Positions 1 to 10,096 of a DNA stretch of 64,000 bases are shown here, piece by piece. Source of the DNA: Microbispora hainanensis (GTDB lineage Bacteria > Actinomycetota > Actinomycetes > Streptosporangiales > Streptosporangiaceae); contig NZ_VIRM01000034.1 of NCBI RefSeq assembly GCF_006874475.1, positions 1 to 64,000 of the forward strand, read 5' to 3'. Position 1 is the first letter of the stretch, and each line of letters starts with the position of its first letter. Under the pieces are notes generated by a model. It was not told where the DNA came from, did no database searches, and was given only the letters and a program-made list of their open reading frames with translations. The position numbers and the translations under genes are program-made.

Positions 1-357
1 GCAGGTCCCACGCTCCGGGGCGTTTCACCGTTCGTTTTTCTTTTGTCTTGCTGGTCTTAATTCTTCCCGACCGGCTCCTTCGTGTCAAATCCGCCCCACC
101 GGGACTTATTTGACCCGAAACCCGCCGACCGACAGGAATTCCGACCCCCCGTTTCCGGGGCAACCCCTCTAACTTACCCGAACTCCCAGCCCGGCGCAAA
201 ACCACCAGACCCGAAAGATCAATTAAGCAGAGGAGAGCACCGGCAACAACCCGCACGCACAACACAACCACCGAAGTGATCGAAGAGGAGTGCGCCGAAC
301 CGCGCCGACACCACAAGATTACCAGGGTCCGGCACCGCCATGACCCAACTTGAATCT

Positions 358-492
358 AACGCCTGGGACCCGGGACCTATTCCGGCCGTCCGACGGCCGG
401 TGCGGGGACCGGTGCGGGGACCCGGGACGCGTTGATACGAACGCCTGGGTCCCCGGACCTATTCCGGCCGTCCGACGCCCGGTGCGGGGACC
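358..492. repeat. 53-bp direct repeat, two copies, with inner palindrome
   Basis: Copy A (358-410) and copy B (440-492) are offset by 82 bp and differ at three positions by my alignment. Each contains ACCTATTCCGG followed by a G+C-rich inverted repeat. In copy A, CCGGCCGTC-C-GACGGCCGG is a perfect hairpin; one base change weakens it in copy B. Each copy ends with the 12-mer GGTGCGGGGACC, which is duplicated in tandem after copy A (399-410 and 411-422). The function is unknown; a structured leader, a regulator array or a small dispersed repeat are all possible. Confidence 0.8.
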
Positions 493-581
493 GCGACGTG
501 CCGGCCCCGGCCCCCGTGTTCCCCTGCGACGGGTTATCCACAGGCCGCAGCGAGGAGGCATGGCCGGGACCACGCCGAACA

Positions 582-594
582 TAGACTTTGGCGG
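582..594 (+). promoter_or_regulatory. Leaderless -10 element of the oligopeptidase gene
   Basis: TAGACT (582-587) is followed by exactly seven bases and then the GTG start codon at 595. A transcript initiated from it would start at the start codon. No Shine-Dalgarno sequence precedes the GTG at a usable distance. The same TAGACT-N7-GTG arrangement is seen at purF. A -35 hexamer is not obvious. Confidence 0.5.
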
Positions 595-2648
595 GTGAGC
601 GACAAGCCGCCTGTAGCGAAGAAGGTTCCCCTTGAGCGCACGCATCACGCTGACACCGTGGTCGACGAGTATGCGTGGCTGCTCAAGAAGGACGACCCCG
701 ACACCATCGCATACCTGGAGGCGGAGAACGCCTACACCCAGGAGATGACGGGCCACCTGCAGGACCTCCAGGAGAGCATCTTCAAGGAGATCAAGGGCAG
801 GACGCTGGAGACCGACCTGTCGGTCCCCACGCGCAAGGGCGCCTGGTGGTACTACTCCCGCACCGAAGAGGGCAAGCAGTACGGCATCCAGTGCCGCGTG
901 GCCGCCGACGGGGACAGCCCGCCCAAGCTGGAGCCGGGCACGTCGCTCCCCGGCGAACAAGTGATCCTGGATGGCAACGAACTCGCGGGCGACAGCCCCT
1001 TCTTCTCCATGGGCACGAGCGCGGTCAGCCCCGACGGCACGAAGCTCGCCTACTCGACCGACTTCTCCGGAGACGAGCGCTTCACCCTCCGGTTCAAGGA
1101 CCTGGAGACGGGCGAACTGCTCCCGGACGAGATCCCGGGTGTCTTCTACGGCGGCGCCTGGTCGGCCGACGGCTCCACGTTCTTCTATACGACTGTTGAC
1201 GAGGCGTGGCGTCCGTACCGGATCCACCGGCACACGCTCGGCTCGACCGATGACGTCGTCGTCTACCAGGAGGACGACGAGCGCTTCTGGGTGAGCATCG
1301 GCCTGACCCGCAGCCAGCGCTATCTGGTGCTGGCCTCGGGCAGCAAGATCACCAGTGAGGTCCGGGTGCTCGACGCGGCCACGCCGGAAGGCGAGTTCGC
1401 GGTGGTCCGGCCCCGGCAGACCGGCGTGGAGTACGCGCTGGAGCATGCGGGCGACCGCTTCCTCGTGCTGCACAACGCCGGCGGCGCCGTGAACTTCGAG
1501 CTCGCCACCGCTCCCCTCGACGATCCGGGGAGCTGGACTCCGCTGATCGAGCACAGGGACGACACGCGGCTGCTCGATGTCGACGCGTTCAAGGACTTCG
1601 TCAGCGTCCACTTCCGCCGTGACGGCCTCACGGGCGTCCGGATCCTGCCGGGCGACGGCGGCGAGCCGTACGAGATCTCCTTCCCTGAGCCGCTGTACGA
1701 CGTCGCGCCGACCGGCAACGCGGAGTTCGAGACCAGCCGGCTGCGCCTCAGCTACACGTCCATGGTCACCCCGCCGTCGGTGTACGACTACGACCTGCGC
1801 TCCCGCGAGCTGATCCTGCTGAAGCAGAGGGCGGTGCTCGGCGGCTACGACCCGGCCGACTACGAGCAGTTCCGCGAATGGGCCACCGCTCCCGACGGCA
1901 CCAGGGTGCCGATCTCGATCGTGGTCCGCAAGGACACGAGCCGGCCCGCCCCCACCCTGCTCTACGGCTACGGCAGCTACGAGTCGTCCATCGATCCCTA
2001 CTTCTCGGTGGCCCGGCTCTCGCTGCTCGACCGCGGGTTCGTGTTCGCGATCGCCCACGTGCGCGGGGGCGGCGAGATGGGCCGCCGGTGGTACGAGGAC
2101 GGCAAGCTCACCAGGAAGAAGAACACCTTCACCGACTTCGTGGCGTGCGCACGGCATCTGAAGGCCGAGGGATGGTCCGACAGGATCATCGCCAGGGGCG
2201 GTTCGGCCGGTGGTCTGCTCGTGGGCGCGGTCGCCAACCTGGCGCCCGAGGAGTTCGCGGGGATCGTCGCCGAGGTCCCGTTCGTGGACGCGCTGAACAC
2301 GATCCTCGACCCGTCGCTGCCGCTCACGGTGACCGAGTGGGACGAGTGGGGCGACCCGCTGCACGACCCCGAGGTCTACGCCTACATGAAGACCTACTCG
2401 CCCTACGAGAACGTCGACGGCAGGACCTACCCGCCGATCCTGGCGACCACCAGCCTGAACGACACACGGGTGCTCTATCACGAGCCGGCCAAGTGGGTCG
2501 CCCGGCTCCGCGCCACCGCGCAGGGCGGCCCGTTCCTGTTGAAGACCGAGATGGGCGCCGGCCACGGAGGCCGCAGCGGCCGTTATGACGCCTGGCGTGA
2601 GGAGGCGTTCGCGCTCTCCTGGATCCTCGACCGAGTTGGAGTGACCGA

Positions 2649-2652
<4 letters not shown>
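595..2652 (+). CDS. ptrB: S9A serine oligopeptidase (oligopeptidase B-like)
   Basis: Cytoplasmic serine peptidase (685 aa, the usual size) that trims short peptides, typically after basic residues. The N-terminal signature DEYAWLLKKDDPDTIAYLEAEN is split here as DEYAWL then AYLEAEN and is characteristic of oligopeptidase B and prolyl oligopeptidase. Residues about 80-420 form the beta-propeller and about 430-685 the alpha/beta hydrolase domain. The catalytic triad is visible: Ser537 in GGSAGG, Asp623 in NDTRV and His657 in AGHGG. The GTG start at 595 fits a leaderless transcript. Its stop overlaps the start of the next gene (GTGA), so the two are probably translationally coupled. Oligopeptidase B is preferred over prolyl oligopeptidase on the N-terminal motif; the specificity is inferred. 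Confidence 0.93.
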
Positions 2653-3674
<1,022 letters not shown>

Positions 3675-3682
3675 GGCTCCGT

Positions 3683-3718
3683 CCACAAGCCGCGGCGCGA
3701 TCACGCCGCGGCTTGTGG
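3683..3718. terminator. Bidirectional terminator hairpin
   Basis: Perfect 15-bp inverted repeat (3683-3697 and 3704-3718) around a 6-base loop, lying between two convergent genes. It ends in a short pyrimidine stretch rather than a long T-run, as is usual in high-G+C actinobacteria. Confidence 0.85.
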
Positions 3719-3741
3719 CTTTCCTGCCGAAGACGGACGGG

Positions 3742-6198
3742 TCAGAGTGCGTTGTGACGCTGGAGGTAGGCGAAGGAGGCCCAGCCGGGGAGGACGGGGA
3801 GCCAGAACGTCATCAGCCGGAACAGCAGCACGGCCGAGGTGGCGACCGTGTAGGGCAGTCCCGCGACCGTGAGGCCGAGCGACAGCGACGCCTCCACCGC
3901 CCCGAGGCCACCGGGGGTGGGGGCGGCCGAGCCGATGGCGTTGCCCGCCAGGAACACCACGGCGACGGCCGTGAAGCTGGCCGAGCCGCCGAAGGCCCGT
4001 ACGCACGCCTCCAGGCAGACCACGAAGCTGAGGGTGAGCAGCACGGTCCCGCCCACCGCCTCGAGGACCTTCTTGGGTGACTGCACCACGTCGAGCAGCC
4101 GGGGGATCACCCCCGAGAACATCGCGCGCGCCCGCGAGGTGACCAGCCGCCGCAGCGGCCGTACGGCGAGGATGATCAGGAACAGCACGGCCACGCCCAG
4201 CAGCACCATCAGCAGCCCGCGCGACGGGGTGAGGGACGGCGCGGCCTGCGTGCCCGTGAGGTAGCCGAACAGCAGCAGCATCATGATGTGCATGGCCAGG
4301 CCGATGAGCTGCGACGCGCCGACGCTCGCGACGGCGGCGCCGGGCGGCAGGCCGCGCTTCTGCAGGTAGCGGGTGTTGATCGCCACGCCGCCGACCGCGG
4401 CGGGCGCGACCAGCTTCACGAACGACCCGGCGAGCTGGGCCAGGATGGTGCGGCCGAGCGGCAGCGGCTCGGGGACGAACCCGCGCAGCAGGATCGCCGC
4501 CGCGACGTAGCTCAGCGCGGCCGCGGCCAGCGCCACCCCGCTCCACGCCCAGTTGGCGGTGGTCACGACGGAGACCAGGTTGACCTTGCTGAGCTGGGGA
4601 AGCAGCAGGTATGCCGCGATCACGCTGAGGATGATCGTCACAAGGGTCTGGGGGCGGAACCGCTCGAGCCGCACCTCCTCGACCTCGACCTGCGGCTTCA
4701 GCGCCGTGATCTGCTCCCGGATGGCGGGCAGGAGCTTCCGGTCGCGGCGGGCGGCCGTGCGGGTGTCCCGGCTCAGCGCGACCCGCTGGAGCAGCGGCAT
4801 CGCCCCGGCCAGGGTGTTCTCCCCCAGCACCTTCGCCGCCGACCCGACGGAGCGCTCGGCTCCCACGCGGGTGCCGAGGTAGGCGAGGAGCTGGGCGATG
4901 TCGAGCCGCAGCAGCAGGTCGCCGGCCGCGATCTCGCCGTTGCGCGCGTCCACGAGATAGACGTTGCGCTGGGCGTCGACGTGGATGCTCTCGCCGGTGA
5001 GGTGGCGGTGGGCCAGGCGGTGGGCGTGCAGCAGCCGGACCTGCTCCCACATCCGCTCCAGCAGCTCGTCGTCGAAGTCCTCGTCGCGCAGGTCGCTCAC
5101 CGGCCGGGTGTCCACGTGCTCGTAGGCGAGCAGCGCGGCCTCGGTGCCGACCTCGCTCGTGCCGAGCAGCCGCGGCAGCCGCACCCCGGCGGCCTGCGCG
5201 GCGTATGCCATGAGCGCTTCGCGTTCCAGCTCGGCGCGCAGCGAGCGGATGGCCCTGCGCCGGGTCTCGTTGTTGAGCAGGAAACGCCGCCACAGCCGAT
5301 AGATGACGCCCGCCACCTGCCGGTCCCGGTCGAGCACGGTCACGTCGATCCGCCGGTCGTCGACGAGGCCGACCAGATAGCGGCGGCTGCCCGAGCTGTC
5401 GTCCTCCACCCGCCTGGCGCTGATCGGCGCGAAGCCGAGCTTGCGCAGCGCGGCCAGCACGGCGCTGCCGGGCGGCCTGGTGTTCGCGCTGCCGATGCCG
5501 TAGAGCGTGCCGAACCCGACGGCGAGGCCGACGACGTACGTCATGATCACGCCGAGGGCGGTGACCTTGGTGGCGGTGAAGAGCGCGAACACGTCGAGGG
5601 CCAGCGCGATCCACATCAGCGCCCGCCAGTTCGGGCGCCGCCCCATCCGCACCGCGGTGGCGTACGCGATGGCGGGGGTGAGCACGGTGTTGAGCGGCTC
5701 GACGTCCCTGCCGCCGGTGAGGAGCTGCTTGAGATCGGCCGGGCCGGAGTGGATCAGCGACTCGCCGAGCAGGTAGGAGACCAGCAGGGCGAGGATCGCG
5801 GCGATCAGCCCCTGGGTGACGCGCATGCCGTCGCGGTGGAAGACCCGCTCGACGGCGAACGCGACCGGCACGATCAGCACGGCGACGCCGCCGAGCAGCC
5901 CGGCGGCGGCCGACAGCACCTCGGGAGCCCGGCCGGTGCCCGCCTGTACGTCGGTCTCCAGGCCGTTGAGCGTGCGTTGCAGGGCCAGCGCCATGAGGAT
6001 GACGGCGGCGAGGGCCAGCAGCGTGAGCAGAAACCGGAGTGCGTCGGAAGGCCGGCGGATCCGCTGCGGCAGCAGAGGCTCGACGACGAGGACAGCTCCT
6101 TGGCCAGGAGTGTCCAGCGTTATGTCCTGCTCCTTGATGCCTCTCACCACCAGCGATTCTGTGCGATCTTCGCACTCGGTGTCCACAATTGACGGCAT
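3742..6198 (-). CDS. Pseudokinase-like / lysyl-PG-synthase-type flippase membrane protein
   Basis: A large integral membrane protein (818 aa from the ATG at 6198). The N-terminal third has about five membrane segments (near 54-75, 98-118, 130-150, 168-185, 195-240). A cytoplasmic kinase-like region follows (about 250-470), then a second multi-span block (about 530-815) of the lysylphosphatidylglycerol-synthase/AglD-type flippase fold. The kinase-like region looks degenerate: the catalytic loop reads HRHLTGES near residue 396, where active kinases have HRD...N, and the DFG position reads DAR. The start is chosen because AGGGA sits about eight bases upstream; it shares bases with the divergent isomerase start. 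Related flippase-like proteins move lipid-linked sugars or lipids; the substrate here is unknown. Confidence 0.85.
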   Translation of the reverse strand: MPSIVDTECEDRTESLVVRGIKEQDITLDTPGQGAVLVVEPLLPQRIRRPSDALRFLLTLLALAAVILMALALQRTLNGLETDVQAGTGRAPEVLSAAAGLLGGVAVLIVPVAFAVERVFHRDGMRVTQGLIAAILALLVSYLLGESLIHSGPADLKQLLTGGRDVEPLNTVLTPAIAYATAVRMGRRPNWRALMWIALALDVFALFTATKVTALGVIMTYVVGLAVGFGTLYGIGSANTRPPGSAVLAALRKLGFAPISARRVEDDSSGSRRYLVGLVDDRRIDVTVLDRDRQVAGVIYRLWRRFLLNNETRRRAIRSLRAELEREALMAYAAQAAGVRLPRLLGTSEVGTEAALLAYEHVDTRPVSDLRDEDFDDELLERMWEQVRLLHAHRLAHRHLTGESIHVDAQRNVYLVDARNGEIAAGDLLLRLDIAQLLAYLGTRVGAERSVGSAAKVLGENTLAGAMPLLQRVALSRDTRTAARRDRKLLPAIREQITALKPQVEVEEVRLERFRPQTLVTIILSVIAAYLLLPQLSKVNLVSVVTTANWAWSGVALAAAALSYVAAAILLRGFVPEPLPLGRTILAQLAGSFVKLVAPAAVGGVAINTRYLQKRGLPPGAAVASVGASQLIGLAMHIMMLLLFGYLTGTQAAPSLTPSRGLLMVLLGVAVLFLIILAVRPLRRLVTSRARAMFSGVIPRLLDVVQSPKKVLEAVGGTVLLTLSFVVCLEACVRAFGGSASFTAVAVVFLAGNAIGSAAPTPGGLGAVEASLSLGLTVAGLPYTVATSAVLLFRLMTFWLPVLPGWASFAYLQRHNAL

Positions 6199-6634
6199 GC
6201 GTATATCCCTGGCCTCGGACAGCCTCGACGGAATCGCGTCGGAGCTTGCGGCCGAGGTGGAACGGCGCGGCCATTCAGTCACACTCTATGGAGCACTGGC
6301 CCCCGGCGACCGGGCCGATTGGGCATGGTGCTGTTCCGCCGCGGCGCGGGACGTCGCGGAGGGCCGCGCGGACCAGGCCGTGGTCTGTTGCTGGACCGGC
6401 ACCGGCGCGTCCATAGCGGCAAACAAGGTAGCGGGCGTGCGTGCGGCGCTGTGCACCGACGCCGTCACTGCCGCGGGCGCCCGCACCTGGAACGACGCCA
6501 ACGTGCTCGCGCTCAGTCTCCGGCTCACCTCCCGGCAGGTTCTGACGGAGATCCTGGACGCCTGGTTCTCCGGGTCGCCGAGCACCGATCCCGAGGACGC
6601 CGCGAACATCGCCCATGTGGGGGAAATCCGGTAG
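6197..6634 (+). CDS. RpiB/LacA/LacB family sugar-phosphate isomerase
   Basis: Small aldose-ketose phosphate isomerase-type protein (145 aa). The N-terminus MRISLASD and the later CWTGTGASIAANKVAGVRAA region are hallmarks of the RpiB/LacAB fold, in which the CxTGxG loop binds the sugar phosphate. It carries the Cys seen in RpiB-type active sites (VVCCWTG). The start ATG overlaps the divergent membrane gene's start by two bases (shared GCATGC). There is no Shine-Dalgarno, and CACAAT lies seven bases upstream, so a leaderless mRNA is likely. The true substrate (ribose-5-phosphate or another) cannot be read from sequence; short actinobacterial relatives are often uncharacterised. Confidence 0.85.
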   Translation: MRISLASDSLDGIASELAAEVERRGHSVTLYGALAPGDRADWAWCCSAAARDVAEGRADQAVVCCWTGTGASIAANKVAGVRAALCTDAVTAAGARTWNDANVLALSLRLTSRQVLTEILDAWFSGSPSTDPEDAANIAHVGEIR

Positions 6635-6669
6635 AGACCGATTGTGGGCCGCACGCTAACGTCGATGCC

Positions 6670-8721
6670 ATGAGCACGTCGCTACCCGTCCTCGGCGCCT
6701 GTCCGCTCGACTGCCCCGACACCTGTTCCTGGGTCGTCACCGTGCGCGACGGCGAGGCCGTCGGGTTGCGCGGCAACCGCGACCACCCCTACACGCGGGG
6801 GGCGTTGTGCGTGAAGGTCAACCGCTATCTGGAGCAGGTGCGGTCGGCCGACCGCATCCTGCACCCGTTGAAGAGGGTGGGGCCGAAGGGATCCGGGCAG
6901 TTCGAGCGGATCAGCCTCGACCAGGCGCTGTCGGAGATCGCCGCCAAGCTGGCGTCGATCGTCGAGGAGCACGGCGGCGAGGCGATCTGGCCCTACCTGG
7001 GCACCGGGACGCTCGGCTATGTCCAGGGCGAGTCGGGCCAGGCCGGGCGGCGGTTCTGGAACGCCCTCGGCGCGTCGCGGCATGACCTCAACATCTGCGC
7101 GCGGGCCGGCAACGACGGGCTGCGCTACGTCAACGGGACTCCCGGTGGCATGGACCCGGAGACGTTCGCCTTGTCGCGGCTCATCCTGCTGTGGGGCACC
7201 AACACGCTGACGAGCGGACACCACATGTGGAAGTTCGTCCAGGACGCCCGCGCCGCCGGGGCGTACGTCGTGGCGATCGACCCCATCCGCACGCGTACGG
7301 CCGACCAGGCGGACGAGCACCTGCCGATCCGGCCGGGCACGGACGCCGCGCTCGCGCTCGGCCTGCTGCACGTCGTGCTGGAGGAGGGCGCCGAGGACCG
7401 CGCGTACATCGAGGAGCACACGACCGGCTGGGACGAGTTCGAGGCCGAGATCCGCAGGCATCCCCCGGCGCTGGTGGCGGAGATCACCGGCCTGCCCGAG
7501 GAGCGGATCCGCGCCCTCGGCGTGAGGCTCGCGCACACCCGGCCGACCGGCATCCGGGCCACGATGGGCATCCAGCGGCACGAGGGCGGCGGGGCCGCGA
7601 TGCGGGTGATCGCCTGCATTCCCGGCGTCACCGGCGACTGGCGTTACCCGGGCGGCGGCGTGGCCTACTCCACCTCGGGATACGCCCCCAAGGGCCCCGA
7701 CCCGCGCGACGACCTGCTCCCCCACCCCGTGCGTACGCTCACGATGACCCGGCTGGCCGACGGGCTGGACGAGTCGGTCAAGTGCCTGTGGGTCTACGCG
7801 GCCAACCCGATGGGGTCGACCTCCGACCAGAACCGGATCAGGGCGGCGCTGGAGCGGGAGGACCTGTTCACGGTGGTGATGGAGCAGTTCCCGACCGACA
7901 CCGTCGACTACGCCGACTACGTGCTGCCCGCGACCATGCAGATCGAGCACCTCGATGTGCACCACGGCTACGGGCACATGTACATGGTGTGGAACGAGCC
8001 CGCCGTCGAGCCGCCGGGCGAGTGCCTCTCCACGACCGAGACCTTCCGGCGGCTCGCCCGGCTGATGGGCCTGACCGAGCCGTCCCTCTATGACAGCGAC
8101 CTCGAACTGGCCGAGCAGACGCTCGCCCAGGTGGGGATCTCGGTGGAGGAGTGCCGCAAGCAGGGGTGGGCGCGGCTGCGGGTGGCCGAGCCGTTCGTGC
8201 CGTTCACGGAGGGTTTCCCGACGCCGAGCGGACGACTGGAGTTCGCCTCCGCGAAGGCCGAGGCCGCCGGGCTGCCACGGGTGGCGGGATACGTCCCCTC
8301 GTTCACCGCCCGTACGGCTCCCGCCGAGCGGCCGCACCCGCTCGTCATGATCACCCCGGCCGCGCACACGTTCCTCAACACGCAGTTCGCCAACAACCCG
8401 GAGCTGCGCAAGCGCTCGAAGGGCCCGCGGGTGATGGTCAACCCGGCCGACGCCGCGGCGCGGGGCCTCGTGGACGGGCAGGCCGCCCGGGTCTTCAACG
8501 GCAACGGCGAGTTCCGGGCGTACGTGGAGGTCAGCGACCGGGTGGCGCAGGGGGTGGTGGCGGCGCCGAAGGGCCACTGGCCGAAGCTGGCGGGCGGCGC
8601 CAACCCCAACGCGCTGGTGGAGGAGCGGGACGCCGACATGGGCCGGGGCCCGGTCTACCACGACAACTTCGTCGACGTCGCCGCGCTCTCATCCGAGGAG
8701 GAGTTTGAACCCCTCGTGTGA
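6670..8721 (+). CDS. Molybdopterin-dependent oxidoreductase (formate dehydrogenase/DMSO reductase family)
   Basis: A 683-aa catalytic subunit of the DMSO-reductase superfamily. The N-terminal CPLDCPDTC motif and a later Cys (GALCVK) would hold a [4Fe-4S] cluster. LLWGTNTLTSGHHMWKF and the C-terminal AARVFNGNGEF region are typical bis-MGD-binding segments. No Tat signal is visible, so it is probably cytoplasmic. No beta/gamma subunit, FdhD or Mo-cofactor gene lies beside it; it stands alone after the RpiB-like gene (35-bp gap). The ATG at 6670 is the first in-frame start before the cysteine cluster. Its 3' end overlaps the convergent acetyltransferase by 33 bp. The electron acceptor and substrate are unknown; formate or an oxyanion/sulfur compound are possible. 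Confidence 0.9.
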   Translation: MSTSLPVLGACPLDCPDTCSWVVTVRDGEAVGLRGNRDHPYTRGALCVKVNRYLEQVRSADRILHPLKRVGPKGSGQFERISLDQALSEIAAKLASIVEEHGGEAIWPYLGTGTLGYVQGESGQAGRRFWNALGASRHDLNICARAGNDGLRYVNGTPGGMDPETFALSRLILLWGTNTLTSGHHMWKFVQDARAAGAYVVAIDPIRTRTADQADEHLPIRPGTDAALALGLLHVVLEEGAEDRAYIEEHTTGWDEFEAEIRRHPPALVAEITGLPEERIRALGVRLAHTRPTGIRATMGIQRHEGGGAAMRVIACIPGVTGDWRYPGGGVAYSTSGYAPKGPDPRDDLLPHPVRTLTMTRLADGLDESVKCLWVYAANPMGSTSDQNRIRAALEREDLFTVVMEQFPTDTVDYADYVLPATMQIEHLDVHHGYGHMYMVWNEPAVEPPGECLSTTETFRRLARLMGLTEPSLYDSDLELAEQTLAQVGISVEECRKQGWARLRVAEPFVPFTEGFPTPSGRLEFASAKAEAAGLPRVAGYVPSFTARTAPAERPHPLVMITPAAHTFLNTQFANNPELRKRSKGPRVMVNPADAAARGLVDGQAARVFNGNGEFRAYVEVSDRVAQGVVAAPKGHWPKLAGGANPNALVEERDADMGRGPVYHDNFVDVAALSSEEEFEPLV

Positions 8722-9138
8722 GGCGGCGAAGCCGAGCGAGCCGTAGAAGCGGTGGGCCTCGGTGCGGGCCTTGTCGGAGGTGAGCTGCACCAGCGCGCAG
8801 CCGCGCTCCCGGGCCCGCTCGATCGCCCACCGCATCATCGCGCGACCGATTCCCCGGTTGCGGTGGGGCACGGCGACCCTGACCGCCTCGACCAGCGCGC
8901 GCTCGCCGCCCCGCCGCGACAGCCCGGGGATGTAGGTGAGCTGCATGGTCCCGACCACCTCGCCGTCCGACTCCACGACGATCAGCTCGTTGCGCGGGTC
9001 GGTGTCCACCGCCTCGAAGGCGGCGTAGTAGTCGAGCTCCCCGGAAGACGGGCGGGCGGCGGTGATGGGGTCGTCGTTGATCATGGCCACGATGACGGGG
9101 ACGTCCTCACGCCGGGCCGTACGAAACTGCAGATCCAT
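8689..9138 (-). CDS. GNAT family N-acetyltransferase
   Basis: A 149-aa acetyl-CoA-dependent acetyltransferase covering the whole GNAT fold. The acetyl-CoA pyrophosphate-binding motif RNRGIGRAMM is clear, with the conserved C-terminal HRFYGSLGF segment. The acceptor substrate is not predictable. The gene is convergent with, and overlaps by 33 bp, the molybdopterin oxidoreductase gene. It is divergent from the small membrane-protein gene, sharing an 86-bp promoter region. Confidence 0.92.
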   Translation of the reverse strand: MDLQFRTARREDVPVIVAMINDDPITAARPSSGELDYYAAFEAVDTDPRNELIVVESDGEVVGTMQLTYIPGLSRRGGERALVEAVRVAVPHRNRGIGRAMMRWAIERARERGCALVQLTSDKARTEAHRFYGSLGFAASHEGFKLLLG

Positions 9139-9224
9139 GCCGGGGAGCCTAACCGGGGGGTGTCAGGGGCGGCTCAGGGACTTCCCCGATGCCGCGGAAA
9201 CGCCCGAAAAGGCACGCTGTAGTC

Positions 9225-9674
9225 ATGAACGAACTGACCCGCATGGACGAGATGTCCTTGGCCGGCGCGGCCCTGCGCGGCGCGCCCTGGCGAGCCGCGG
9301 CGACGTCCGGTGGGGCGGTCGCGGCCACGAGCTTCATCCTGGGCGTCATCCTGCCCGGCCCGGCCGACCTGACATGGGCCCTGTGCGCGGGGATCACCGT
9401 GTTCGCCCTCGTCGCGGCGATCGGCGCGATCTCCAAGCCGGACGTCGGCGACCGGGTGACCCGGCAGGCCCGCCTGTGGGCGCTGCGCCACCCCTGGCGC
9501 TTCTCGCTCTACCCGGGCCTCGGCGCGGCGGCCCTCATGTACCCGGTGCAGCTGATCGTCGACCGCGAGGGCATCTTCGGCGCGGCCTTCGACGCGCTGT
9601 GGGGCGGCGCGCTCGTGCTGCTGATCACCGCCGTCCTCACGTTCTCGATGCGCGGCCGGGCCAAGGGCGCCTGA
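9225..9674 (+). CDS. Small membrane protein of unknown function
   Basis: A 149-aa protein with four likely membrane segments (roughly residues 28-50, 53-75, 95-112 and 123-143) and a short basic tail ending RGRAKGA. I do not recognise a named family. The start is uncertain: an ATG at 9189 would add 12 basic residues and ATGs at 9243 and 9252 would shorten it. 9225 is chosen because the cytosolic N-terminus MNELTRMDEM is typical. It is convergent with the VOC gene three bases beyond its stop. Confidence 0.75.
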   Translation: MNELTRMDEMSLAGAALRGAPWRAAATSGGAVAATSFILGVILPGPADLTWALCAGITVFALVAAIGAISKPDVGDRVTRQARLWALRHPWRFSLYPGLGAAALMYPVQLIVDREGIFGAAFDALWGGALVLLITAVLTFSMRGRAKGA

Positions 9675-9677
9675 GCC

Positions 9678-10055
9678 TCAGGCCTGCCGCTCCGCCGCGC
9701 TGCGGCAGACGCAGAACTCGTTGCCCTCGGGGTCGAGCAGCGTGACCCATCCGGCGCCGTCCGGCGTCCGATGGTCCTCGTACGGCTTGGCCCCGAGCGC
9801 GAGCAGCCGCTCCACCTCCTGATCCCGGGTGCCGTCTCCGGTGGGCCTCAGGTCGAGGTGCAGGCGGTTCTTGACGGTCTTGCCGTCGGGCACCCGGATG
9901 AAAAGCAGGTGCGGAGGGCCGCCCGGACGGTCGAGCACGACCTCGTCGTCCTCCGGCTCGGAGTCGACGAGCGGCCGGCCCAGGGCCTCGCTCCACCACT
10001 GGGCCAGCTCGTACGGCCGGGCGCAGTCGATCGTCATCGTCTGGATCTCAATCAT
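9678..10055 (-). CDS. VOC (glyoxalase/bleomycin-resistance) family protein
   Basis: A 125-aa vicinal-oxygen-chelate fold protein. The opening MIEIQTMTIDCARPYELAQWW and the closing WVTLLDPEGNEFCVC are split hallmarks of this actinobacterial subgroup; the HLDL and DPEGNEF segments carry the usual metal-position residues. The ATG at 10055 is preferred over an upstream start because it begins directly with the first VOC beta strand. Function is unknown: such proteins range from dioxygenases to drug-binding proteins. Confidence 0.9.
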   Translation of the reverse strand: MIEIQTMTIDCARPYELAQWWSEALGRPLVDSEPEDDEVVLDRPGGPPHLLFIRVPDGKTVKNRLHLDLRPTGDGTRDQEVERLLALGAKPYEDHRTPDGAGWVTLLDPEGNEFCVCRSAAERQA

Positions 10056-10096
10056 GCGCCCAGCCAAGCGCGACACCATCAACAGTGTCAAGCAGG

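Larger units (their letters stand above)
1..594. other. Gene-free left edge
   Basis: No convincing gene is visible. Bases 1-300 are noticeably less G+C-rich and more A/C-rich on this strand than the rest of the window. A T-rich run at 33-48 could be the tail of a terminator for a gene off the left edge. GTCAAAT (84-90) and ATTTGAC (108-114) form an inverted repeat. Bases 358-492 hold a direct repeat described separately. The 3' end carries the promoter of the oligopeptidase gene. Confidence 0.6.

Noticed and set aside
82-279. 65-codon GTG-start frame in the left edge
   Set aside because: Low-complexity Pro/Gln-rich product, no Shine-Dalgarno, atypical base composition and no recognisable family; not called.
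319-2565. Very long reading frame antisense to the oligopeptidase gene
   Set aside because: It follows from third-position G/C bias; it is Arg/Gly/Val-rich with no domain, while the plus-strand gene has a complete peptidase triad.
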